Of a DNA stretch of 64,000 nucleotides, positions 18,296 to 25,925 are shown one piece after another. Under the pieces are notes generated by a model. That model had not been told where the DNA came from. It was given only the letters and a program-made list of their open reading frames with translations, and made no database searches. Source of the stretch: Colwellia sp. GTDB lineage: Bacteria; Pseudomonadota; Gammaproteobacteria; Enterobacterales; Alteromonadaceae. The DNA is taken from assembly GCA_013215655.1 (NCBI GenBank), contig JABSOX010000020.1, forward strand, positions 1-64,000, given 5' to 3'. Numbering within the stretch: the stretch's first letter is position 1; each line of letters begins with the position of its first letter. The position numbers were made by a program, and so were the translations under genes.

Positions 18296-19153
18296 TTAAC
18301 GTTGCCTGATCACACCTTCTTGCATGGTAGAAGCAACAAGCTCGCCTTTTTGATTAAAGATCTGTCCTTTCACCAAACCACGACCGCCACTTGCTGAAGG
18401 GCTATCCATTGAATAAAGCAACCAATCGTCAATACGAAATGGACGATGAAACCACATTGCATGGTCAACTGTTGCGATTTGAAAATTTGGTCGCCAATAA
18501 CTTGCTGCGTGAGGGAAAAGTGCAGTAGGTAAGAAATGAAAGTCTGATGTATAAGCAAGCATGCAGCGGTGAATACGCATGTCATCAGATAAGTTACCAT
18601 TAGCCTTTATCCACGTATGGCAAATAGGCGACGCACTTTTTGGAGAGATCCAGTTATATTGCTGCACAGGTCGCAACTCAATAGGTTTTTCAGCCAAGAA
18701 TTTATCACGGATCGCTTCCGGTAAATATTGTTGATGCTCAAAGATAAAATCTGCATGAGAAGAGAGTCCTTCAGGACCTATAACTTCAGGCATTTTGTCT
18801 TGATGATCAAAACCTAATTCTTCTTGCTGAAATGAGGCTGTCATATAAAAAATAGCTTTACCATTTTGTATAGCTTTCACTCGTCTGGTATTAAAGCTTC
18901 TGCCGTCTCGAATATTCTCAACTTCATAAACAACAGGTTTAGATGCATCTCCCGCACGAAGAAAATAGCTATGCAAAGAATGGATGTTACGAGAACTAAC
19001 AACCGTTTGTTGTGCCGCAGAAACCGCTTGCCCCATAACTTGCCCGCCAAATAAGGCTTTAAATCCTAAATCTTGGCTTTGGCCTCGATAAAGACCTTGC
19101 TCAATTTCCTCTAATTGCAATAAAGCTAATAAATCATCTAATACTTGGCTCAT
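18296..19153 (-). CDS. tesB: Acyl-CoA thioesterase II
   Basis: The start at 19153 (MSQVLDDLLALLQLEEIE) gives 285 residues, close to the 286 of E. coli TesB, and GAGTG precedes it. It hydrolyses medium and long acyl-CoA to free fatty acid and CoA in the cytoplasm. Two hot-dog domains are visible: GQVMGQAVSAAQQTV and SLHSYFLRAGDASKPVVYEVE in the first, DHAMWFHRPFRIDDWLLYSMDSPSASGGRGL in the second. Confidence 0.94.
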   Translation of the reverse strand: MSQVLDDLLALLQLEEIEQGLYRGQSQDLGFKALFGGQVMGQAVSAAQQTVVSSRNIHSLHSYFLRAGDASKPVVYEVENIRDGRSFNTRRVKAIQNGKAIFYMTASFQQEELGFDHQDKMPEVIGPEGLSSHADFIFEHQQYLPEAIRDKFLAEKPIELRPVQQYNWISPKSASPICHTWIKANGNLSDDMRIHRCMLAYTSDFHFLPTALFPHAASYWRPNFQIATVDHAMWFHRPFRIDDWLLYSMDSPSASGGRGLVKGQIFNQKGELVASTMQEGVIRQR

Positions 19154-19357
19154 AAGTTCACTCGAAAGATCAACAGACCCTATTATAATGCACAATAAAA
19201 AAATTGAATACTCAATAATATAAGGGTATCCAATCCCATATAGAGACTCAACACCAGTTGCATTTTTATACCGTTTATTATATCGTGACCCCTGACTGAA
19301 TAATGGTCAATATCAAACATTTTTTAAAGTTATAAAAGTTTTTAATAGAGGCAAGTA

Positions 19358-19609
19358 ATGCAAGCACAAGTCAATAGAGAAGCGTTATTAGAAAGAAGAC
19401 ACTTCACTCCAGAACAATCAACATTGTGGGATAAACTGTCATTAGCGCAAAAATTTGCGGCAAGCAGCTTAACCCAATTTGGCTATGATCTTGCCTATAT
19501 TCGCAACCATGCTGAAGGTAGCTTAGCTATTTTGATGTGTGATAAAAATACCGCCACCATTACTGATGATGGTGAAATAGATACTTCTCCAGCTATCACA
19601 CTTCGTTAA
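19358..19609 (+). CDS. Small conserved-looking hypothetical protein
   Basis: 83 residues without signal peptide or membrane segment. It starts MQAQVNREALLERRHFTPEQ, contains LAQKFAASSLTQFGYDLAYIR, and ends with a short strand region. A GAGGCAAGT ribosome site precedes the ATG. It resembles short uncharacterised proteins of marine gammaproteobacteria, but I cannot name a family. It stands between two minus-strand genes and is transcribed alone. Confidence 0.65.
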   Translation: MQAQVNREALLERRHFTPEQSTLWDKLSLAQKFAASSLTQFGYDLAYIRNHAEGSLAILMCDKNTATITDDGEIDTSPAITLR

Positions 19610-19715
19610 AATCAACAGAAATGCCAAGTGAACGGTTACTATTGTGCTGTTCATATAACCAACTCTACATTGCCATTCAAGATGTAATTTTTTAATAATA
19701 CTTAACAAAGTATTT

Positions 19716-21629
19716 TTACGATTCGTTATTCATTTTTTCACTTAACCGAGATAAGAATATATAGGGATCAATATCTTGAATATGTGGGGTTTCAAATGCA
19801 TAACTTATTTTCACCGAAAAAGCGCCTATATTGGCAATAGATCGCACCTTAAGTGCATTTGATAATTTGATTAACTTAACTTCCAAATCTTCATTTGTCT
19901 GATGTGGGCATAATATCAAATATTCACCCTGATTGATTAAGCCAGCATGATCAAACTCTTCCATGGTCTCATTTAACAGCTCCTCTATTATTCGGCAAAT
20001 TTCAGCAATCACTTTTTTATTAAAGTGAAAATTTAGTTCTTTCCAATTATCAATTAACAGATAACCAACTGCGAGAGAGTACTCATATTTTCGCGCTTTT
20101 TTATAACTCTGTTGATATATTTTTTTAGTTAAGAAAGGCGTCGCTAGAAATAAGCTCGACTGTTCAATTTCATCATACATTTTATTTTGTTGCGTTTTTC
20201 TCTGTTTAATCCAACAAATGCCTAATATTACAAATAACACCGTTAAAGCAATAACAAGCCAAGTAATCACTCTCTTTTGATAAGATATTTTTTTTGAATA
20301 AACAGTATGACGATCACTTTGATCTAATAGTTTCATCGCCAAATAGCGACTATCTTCATCAGCCTGTTTATCGTCTTTTATATTTAGATCGTACAACTTG
20401 TTAGCCGTATTAAATTTTTCATATAAGTCGATGTACTTAGATTGTGCTTTAAAGGCTTCATCAATATTTCCCTGCTGATAATACATATTAGTAACCAATT
20501 GATATAGTTCAATTTGTTCATGAGTTAAATCCACATTTTCAGCAATATATTGCGCTTGTTTTAATAACTCATAACTTTCATCAGTTTTATTAATTTTTGT
20601 TGATGCTTTTGCCAGCGCAATAAGTGAACTTAAATAAGTTTTCGTTAAGTTTTGACCTTTAAATATTTTTTCCGCTTGAAGTAGAGCGTGATATGCCGCT
20701 AGATACTGACTTTGTAATAACAAAACCTGTCCTAAACCAAGTTCCGCATAGGCAATTCTTATAGCAGCCGACTTTTTTAGTGCATATTTTTTAGCCTCCC
20801 AGAAAGCATTATATGCATCATCAAACTGTGTTAATGCTAAATATGCACTCGCTAAATTATAATATGTCTGGTCGATGTTTTTCGTTCGTAAAGAATCAAA
20901 TCGCAGTTTAATCAAATTGTTATACATTATAATTGCCGTTTGATAACTTCCTTGATAATGATAAGCCACCGCTAATATTTCTAAGAGTTCGAGGTGGTCG
21001 GTAAATTGTTGGTATTGTTCAATAAGTGACTCAACACGTTGTAAACCATCAAATGCTAAATCATGTTGGGCAAGTAACGCATAAGCCATCGCTTTATAGC
21101 TCAAAGCAATTAGGCGATATTCAATGAATTCCGACTCGGAAGAAAGTTGAATTGCTTGCTCTGCAACATTTAATACCTTGTGGTATTTACCTTTAACATA
21201 ATGACCAGCTGAAATCTTCAGCATTAAATTTAGCTTTATTGATCGATTAATTCCTGTAAGAGCTAAACCATCACTAGCAAATTGAAAGGATTTACCAATA
21301 TCCCCTTTATTTTTAGCAACTTCAGCAAGTAAAATAAAAATTTTTCCGAGATCATCGTGACTATAATTAACTCTATTTTGTATAACCGTACTCGCTAATG
21401 TGATGATATCGTCATGGGGTAATAACTCTTTGTCAAAAAGAAAGTAGTGATCTATTTTTCTAATATTATCATCTAAGAATTCAGTGTTTAATTGGGAGTC
21501 CACAGCCATAACCGCTGAAGTAAATAGGCAAGTAAATAGGCAAGTAAATAATATTAGCTTTAAGTAATTCAAATTGTCATCCAGATAATTCAATATAAGG
21601 TAATTTTTATTACCCGTTGCTAATCCCAA
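19716..21629 (-). CDS. TPR-repeat membrane protein with degenerate GGDEF domain
   Basis: About 637 residues from the upstream-most TTG. A later TTG at 21572 would give a neat signal peptide (LNYLKLILFTCLFTCLFTSA) and may be the true start; no ATG is suitable. Tetratricopeptide repeats fill about residues 70-430, then a membrane helix (VITWLVIALTVLFVILGICW). The cytoplasmic C-terminus has GGDEF-like spacing, but NQGEYLIL stands where RxGGDEFxxL is expected, so it should not make c-di-GMP. The signal region contains a 12-bp tandem repeat coding CLFT twice. Known relatives act as structural or sensory proteins. A c-di-GMP riboswitch lies antisense to the upstream region. Confidence 0.75.
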   Translation of the reverse strand: MGLATGNKNYLILNYLDDNLNYLKLILFTCLFTCLFTSAVMAVDSQLNTEFLDDNIRKIDHYFLFDKELLPHDDIITLASTVIQNRVNYSHDDLGKIFILLAEVAKNKGDIGKSFQFASDGLALTGINRSIKLNLMLKISAGHYVKGKYHKVLNVAEQAIQLSSESEFIEYRLIALSYKAMAYALLAQHDLAFDGLQRVESLIEQYQQFTDHLELLEILAVAYHYQGSYQTAIIMYNNLIKLRFDSLRTKNIDQTYYNLASAYLALTQFDDAYNAFWEAKKYALKKSAAIRIAYAELGLGQVLLLQSQYLAAYHALLQAEKIFKGQNLTKTYLSSLIALAKASTKINKTDESYELLKQAQYIAENVDLTHEQIELYQLVTNMYYQQGNIDEAFKAQSKYIDLYEKFNTANKLYDLNIKDDKQADEDSRYLAMKLLDQSDRHTVYSKKISYQKRVITWLVIALTVLFVILGICWIKQRKTQQNKMYDEIEQSSLFLATPFLTKKIYQQSYKKARKYEYSLAVGYLLIDNWKELNFHFNKKVIAEICRIIEELLNETMEEFDHAGLINQGEYLILCPHQTNEDLEVKLIKLSNALKVRSIANIGAFSVKISYAFETPHIQDIDPYIFLSRLSEKMNNES

Positions 21630-21791
21630 AAATAAGGTTTTTCTTTAAAAATTGTAAATTTCAACCAATTACGTACAATGAATATATCACTAAATCAATA
21701 TTTACACTCTATTTCAATCTCTATCACGAAGAAATTATTTTAATCATTTTAATTACTTAGCGATAAAAACAACAAATAAGAACATTTATCA

Positions 21792-21820
21792 TTTACAAGT
21801 TGCTCTGCATGTTTAATAAT
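21792..21820 (+). promoter_or_regulatory. Promoter-like sequence for the riboswitch RNA
   Basis: TTTACA (21792-21797) and AATAAT (21815-21820) each match the sigma-70 consensus at five of six positions and are 17 bases apart. Initiation would fall near 21827, just upstream of the aptamer. AT-rich DNA makes chance matches common, so this is only suggestive. Confidence 0.5.
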
Positions 21821-21842
21821 GCCCTTGAGCTGCTAAAGCTCG

Positions 21843-21920
21843 AAAAGGGCAAATCTAGTGAAAGCTAGAGACGCAAAGTTACCGGTCTAAGGGGAAACCT
21901 ATGATAGCGGAACTGCCAAA
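21843..21920 (+). ncRNA. Cyclic di-GMP-I riboswitch aptamer (GEMM-I), without a following gene
   Basis: The GEMM-I pattern is present in order: GGGCAAA (21847-21853), a P2 stem TCTAG/CTAGA capped by a GAAA tetraloop (21854-21869), GACGCAAAG (21870-21878), P3 closed by CCG (21882-21884) and CGG (21908-21910), and within P3 the tetraloop-receptor strands CTAAG and CTATG. GGC/GCC (21848-21850, 21915-21917) closes the base. No plus-strand gene follows: the next genes are on the minus strand, and I found no convincing short ORF after it. It is therefore an orphan aptamer, a small RNA, or a relic. Confidence 0.85.
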
Positions 21921-21963
21921 TTTAGATATAGTGGGGGCTTGTCTTAATTGAACAGTTTGCTTT

Positions 21964-21991
21964 CGGTATACTTTGCGTGCCATCCCTTTTT
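21964..21991 (+). promoter_or_regulatory. Possible expression platform: sequence complementary to the aptamer core
   Basis: CGGTATACTTTGCGT (21964-21978) pairs with ACGCAAAGTTACCG of the aptamer (21871-21884) over 14 base pairs with a single bulged T. Eight bases later comes TTTTT (21987-21991). Pairing would destroy the ligand-binding core and form a long-range, terminator-like stem. Function is inferred. Confidence 0.5.
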
Positions 21992-22031
21992 CCTACTCAT
22001 TATGCTTAACTTAATCCTACAATATAAAGTT

Positions 22032-23810
22032 TTATTTCTTATGTGAAATAATTTCTTTTTGCTTTATTACGTAATCTCTCATTATTTTTTCTAACATTGT
22101 TAATGGCATAGAGCCATTTTTTAAAATTTGGTCATGAAATTCACGTAAATTAAAATCCTCACCTAAAGCCAGCTCTGCTTCGTCTCTAAGCCTTTTAATG
22201 GTTAATTCGCCTATTTTATATGACAACGCTTGTCCCGGCCAAGAAATATAACGGTCAATTTCTGTTTTTACATTATGTAAAGATAAAGCGGTATTGCTTG
22301 CCAAATAATCCATTGCTTTTTTGCGGCTCCAACCTTTGACATGCATACCCGTATCAACCACTAATCGACACGCTCGCCACATTTCATAAGTTAAACGACC
22401 AAAATTACTGTAAGGGTCTTGATAAAAACCAGCTTCTAAGCCTAAAAATTCAGAATATAATCCCCAACCTTCCCCAAATGCTGAAATATAGATCCTGTTT
22501 CGAAATTTAGGAACGTCTTTCATTTCTCGTGCAATAGACCCTTGTAAATGGTGACCCGGTACGGCTTCATGTAAAGTTAAAGCTTCTAAAACATACAATG
22601 GTCTACGATCGAGGCGATAGGTATTTACCCAGTAATTGCCCGGCTGATCATCTCTCGAAGGAGAAGAATATCTACCTGTTGTATATTTAGGGGCAATGTT
22701 CGCAGGTACAGGGATAACGCCATAAGGTGTTCGCGGCAATGTCTTAAATAAACTAGGGAGTTTTGCATCCATTTTTTTCGCAATGTAAGAAGCTTCTTTA
22801 AGCAGGCCTTCTGGTGTTGTTGCATAAAATTGTGGGTCTGTTCTTAAAAAGTGAACAAATTCAGAAAAACTTCCTGTAAAGTTAACTTGTTTAATTATAG
22901 CGTTCATTTCCTCACGAATACGGGCAACTTCTGTCAACCCTCTTTGATGAACTTGCTCTGCGCTCATAGGCAGCGTTGTATAATGCTGTAAACGGTTAGC
23001 ATAATATTGGTTACCGTTAGGCAGCGAGCTAGCTGCTATATTTTTACGCGCATTAGGTTGATAGTGATTAACCATAAAGTCATAATATTTTTGGTAGGCA
23101 GGTGTGATTTTATGTTTAATAATTTGTTGTGCTTGTTTACGTAATGAAGCAGCGGCCTTAACATCGATATGCTTAGGCATATTAATAAACGGTTTATAAT
23201 ATCCACTTGTCGTTGCATCTACTTTTATAAATGCGTCAATTGACTCCTCAAAACCTTTCAGTACAATTTGTGGCTGAGTGATTCCTTCAGAGATCCCCTT
23301 ATTCATCCAGGCAATTTGTTGAGAAAAGTAATCAGGAATAGCAGTTAAACGTTGCAGATAATCTTGATAGTCTTGTTGAGAAGAAATATTAACACGACTA
23401 GATATTCTGCTGATCCAAACATGAAAACCAGATTCAGCCGTCAACGGCATATAATGTTCTTTATTTTTATAGCTATCTATTTGGTTTTTTAGACTATAAG
23501 TTAATACCGACCAATTAATTTGCTGTTGAGGGGCTAAATTGTCGACATCTAATTTCATTAAATTTTGGTAAGTACTTGTTATTTTTATATTTTTATTAGC
23601 TAATGATGATGGGGATAAGTCAGGTAGCTTAGCATTATTACCACCAGCCTCTAATTTATTGAATGGATTCATCGCTTCATAATAAGCTTGATATTCCACC
23701 ATGATTTTATTTAATTTATGATTATCATCAAGATAACGTTGCCCAGATAATTGGCTACAACTAGCCATTAATAGCGCCACTAAAAATATTAATATTCTCA
23801 TATACTTCAC
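22032..23810 (-). CDS. DUF885 family zinc peptidase-like lipoprotein
   Basis: 592 residues. The N-terminus MRILIFLVALLMASC is a lipoprotein signal with lipobox MASC, so the protein is anchored to a membrane facing the periplasm. The DUF885 domain fills most of the length and carries LTLHEAVPGHHLQ, an HExxxxH-type metal site, with FGEGWGLYSEFLGLE supplying the downstream Glu. The family is related to M32-like metallopeptidases. The region VNTYRLDRRPLYVLEAL just before the metal site is typical. Substrate is unknown. Confidence 0.88.
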   Translation of the reverse strand: MKYMRILIFLVALLMASCSQLSGQRYLDDNHKLNKIMVEYQAYYEAMNPFNKLEAGGNNAKLPDLSPSSLANKNIKITSTYQNLMKLDVDNLAPQQQINWSVLTYSLKNQIDSYKNKEHYMPLTAESGFHVWISRISSRVNISSQQDYQDYLQRLTAIPDYFSQQIAWMNKGISEGITQPQIVLKGFEESIDAFIKVDATTSGYYKPFINMPKHIDVKAAASLRKQAQQIIKHKITPAYQKYYDFMVNHYQPNARKNIAASSLPNGNQYYANRLQHYTTLPMSAEQVHQRGLTEVARIREEMNAIIKQVNFTGSFSEFVHFLRTDPQFYATTPEGLLKEASYIAKKMDAKLPSLFKTLPRTPYGVIPVPANIAPKYTTGRYSSPSRDDQPGNYWVNTYRLDRRPLYVLEALTLHEAVPGHHLQGSIAREMKDVPKFRNRIYISAFGEGWGLYSEFLGLEAGFYQDPYSNFGRLTYEMWRACRLVVDTGMHVKGWSRKKAMDYLASNTALSLHNVKTEIDRYISWPGQALSYKIGELTIKRLRDEAELALGEDFNLREFHDQILKNGSMPLTMLEKIMRDYVIKQKEIISHKK

Positions 23811-23914
23811 TCTAATTCGTTTTATCCAGATTACTTTAGCAAAATCAACAACAAAATATACCCTATTAATAACTGCTGCTAGCCATAATTTAAGAAGTTA
23901 CCCGAATTAAAGCT

Positions 23915-24185
23915 TATATACCCGTTCGACTTGAAGATGCAGTTTCAGAGTTAAGCTAGGAAATTAGATCAAGACGCGGTACGAAGCTAATGGTTACTCC
24001 CTTAACAAGTATCGCAACGCTGGACTGGTTTTCTAGCTTATCTTCCTTCGGGCAAGCCGAGAAATGGTCATCTCCTACGTTATTGATTTCGACAATAGAA
24101 TAACTATTATCTTCAATCAATGCCTTGTACCTGACCCTTTCTCGATTTGCTGAAATCCGCATCTTCAAGTGGATCGGGTATATAT
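23915..24185. repeat. MITE-like repeat, family B (copy 2)
   Basis: About 271 bp with terminal inverted repeats of about 22 bases (left CCCGTTCGACTTGAAGATGC; right, reversed, CCCGATCCACTTGAAGATGC). The core at 24071-24127 is inverted relative to copy 1. It contains 80 bases missing from copy 1. It occupies much of the 511-bp gap between the DUF885 gene and a divergent diguanylate cyclase. Confidence 0.85.
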
Positions 24186-24321
24186 ACTTTTTCGGTAGCG
24201 AATAAGAATCTATATTTCTGTAAATATATTGTAATAACTAGTAGCACTTTGCATGGTTTTACTAGAGAATATTGTTATAGATATCTAAAGATAAAAATCT
24301 CATGCAAGGCGAAGGGGGGAC
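24186..24321 (+). other. Leader region of the diguanylate cyclase gene
   Basis: This region probably holds the promoter. CTTTGCATG (24247-24255) can pair with CATGCAAGG (24301-24309), a 9-bp helix with one G-U pair that ends just before the GGGGGG ribosome site. It does not match any riboswitch I know, and no GEMM core is present. Confidence 0.35.
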
Positions 24322-25302
24322 ATGGTGAAATACCATGATTCCATAAAACAAGCGGATAAAAAAATGTCCATGTCTGTTAAGCAATTACATACATGGGGTT
24401 TGGCTTCCACCCCGATAAATTACGCCGTAAGTTACGAGTATATTTCAGAAATAAATACAGCCTTAATCGCCGCAATAAAATACCAACTTTCTTCAGGAAA
24501 AAAATTAGATACTTTTTATATTGAAGAGGTGTATCAACAGTTTGTTTTAGGGCAAAGTAAATTTCGTGATGATCTTATCACCGATCTTGATGGCTTATTA
24601 TCAATTGCTCAAAGTAGTAACCAACAATCAACTACATCAGTAAACAACCTGATTTCTGTTTTAGATAAAAACCTAGAAAACATACAATCATCCGATACAG
24701 AAAAAGTTAAAGCCGCATTTTTTCAAATTAATCAGGCCTCAAAAACATTTAAAACAAAAATACAGTCACTTAACGAAGAACTACAGCAATATCGACAACA
24801 AAGTGAACATTTGCAACTTGAGTTAGCTGATATTAGAAAGAACATTTATCTAGATCCTTTAACGGGTTTATACAATCGTAAAGCAATGTCAAAACACCTT
24901 GAGGCATGGTTTAAAGAAGATCCAAATAAAGAAATAGCTGCAATTGTTATTAGCATCAACCAATTTAACCAAATAACCAATAAATTTGGTTCCCTTATCA
25001 GTGATGTACTGCTAACAAAAATAGCCGATAAAATAGCAAGTTATGTCGATGATAGCGGTTTACCCGTAAGGTTTGCTGGGGATGAATTTTTAATATTATT
25101 ACCCAATATTGATCGTAACATTACTCAGGAAATTGCAGATAAGATCAGACAAGGTGTTGAAAAACTACGCTTCATTAGTAGTAAATCAGGAATAAGGTTA
25201 CCGCAATTAACAGTATCTACTGGTGTTAATAACTTTAAGGCTTCCGAAAACATTAATACTATTGTTAGCAATACCCGAAAGATTCTTACCAAAACACAAT
25301 AA
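24322..25302 (+). CDS. Soluble diguanylate cyclase
   Basis: 326 residues, no membrane segment. The first ~170 residues are helical, with a coiled coil (SLNEELQQYRQQSEHLQLEL). The GGDEF domain follows from YLDPLTGLYNRKAM at ~178. Its active-site loop is AGDEF, a functional variant that should convert two GTP to c-di-GMP. The RxxD inhibitory site is absent (DDSG instead), so product inhibition is not expected. The ATG at 24322 is chosen because of a strong purine-rich ribosome site before it. The signal sensed by the N-terminus is unknown. Confidence 0.88.
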   Translation: MVKYHDSIKQADKKMSMSVKQLHTWGLASTPINYAVSYEYISEINTALIAAIKYQLSSGKKLDTFYIEEVYQQFVLGQSKFRDDLITDLDGLLSIAQSSNQQSTTSVNNLISVLDKNLENIQSSDTEKVKAAFFQINQASKTFKTKIQSLNEELQQYRQQSEHLQLELADIRKNIYLDPLTGLYNRKAMSKHLEAWFKEDPNKEIAAIVISINQFNQITNKFGSLISDVLLTKIADKIASYVDDSGLPVRFAGDEFLILLPNIDRNITQEIADKIRQGVEKLRFISSKSGIRLPQLTVSTGVNNFKASENINTIVSNTRKILTKTQ

Positions 25303-25407
25303 AACATATCAAATCAATCTCAGCTTGCCAACGATTCTATTTAAGCTGAACTCTGGACAATGAGTTATTAATATCCATTAAGATTAAAAATATAGATTAA
25401 AATCAGG

Positions 25408-25866
25408 TTATTTAGCTAATGCCGCAATCAAACTTTCAATGGTTAATTCTGAATAAACTTCAATACCATGTTGCCGTAATAACTCTGTAGTTTTTCCTTC
25501 ACCAGAGATTTTTTTTCCTGAAAAAGTACCATCATAAACAGTGTTGCTACCGCAGGATGGACTGGACTCTTTTAATAATGCATAACGAATATTGTGCTTG
25601 TTGCACATTTTCAGAGCCATATTAGCACCATGCTGAAAGGATGTGCTCACATCAATTTTCTGTGATGTTAGTACTTTACCATTTAATGTCGAGATCTCCG
25701 CTGCGGCTCTTGGTACAGATAGCCCTCCAGCAACTTCAGGACAAATACTAATAAGTCGACCTTCAGTCTGCCATTTTTGAATGATAGGGTGATTTAAGGT
25801 TTTCTGCTTACCGTCATAACGTACTTTATCACCGAGAAAACAGGCACTAACGAGGATTTTTTTCAT
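25408..25866 (-). CDS. DUF523 family protein (YbbK-like)
   Basis: 152 residues matching the compact DUF523 domain: MKKILVSACFLGDKVRYDG at the start, ISICPEVAGGLSVPR in the middle, and LLKESSPSCG with the conserved cysteine. The conserved Cys residues suggest metal or thiol chemistry, but no activity is established. Cytoplasmic. It lies 59 bases after the 541-residue diguanylate cyclase on the same strand. Confidence 0.85.
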   Translation of the reverse strand: MKKILVSACFLGDKVRYDGKQKTLNHPIIQKWQTEGRLISICPEVAGGLSVPRAAAEISTLNGKVLTSQKIDVSTSFQHGANMALKMCNKHNIRYALLKESSPSCGSNTVYDGTFSGKKISGEGKTTELLRQHGIEVYSELTIESLIAALAK

Positions 25867-25925
25867 TAAATAAGAATATCATAATGTTAGAATATTTATA
25901 TAACTTAACGGCAGAAATTAATAGA

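Noticed and set aside
21936-22000. A second GEMM riboswitch on the minus strand (GGCACGCAAAG)
   Set aside because: No P2 tetraloop or P3 receptor follows. It is better explained as the complement of the plus-strand aptamer core.
21991-22040. A 14-residue ORF as the gene controlled by the riboswitch
   Set aside because: It lacks a ribosome site and ends after 14 residues inside the opposing gene's 3' end.
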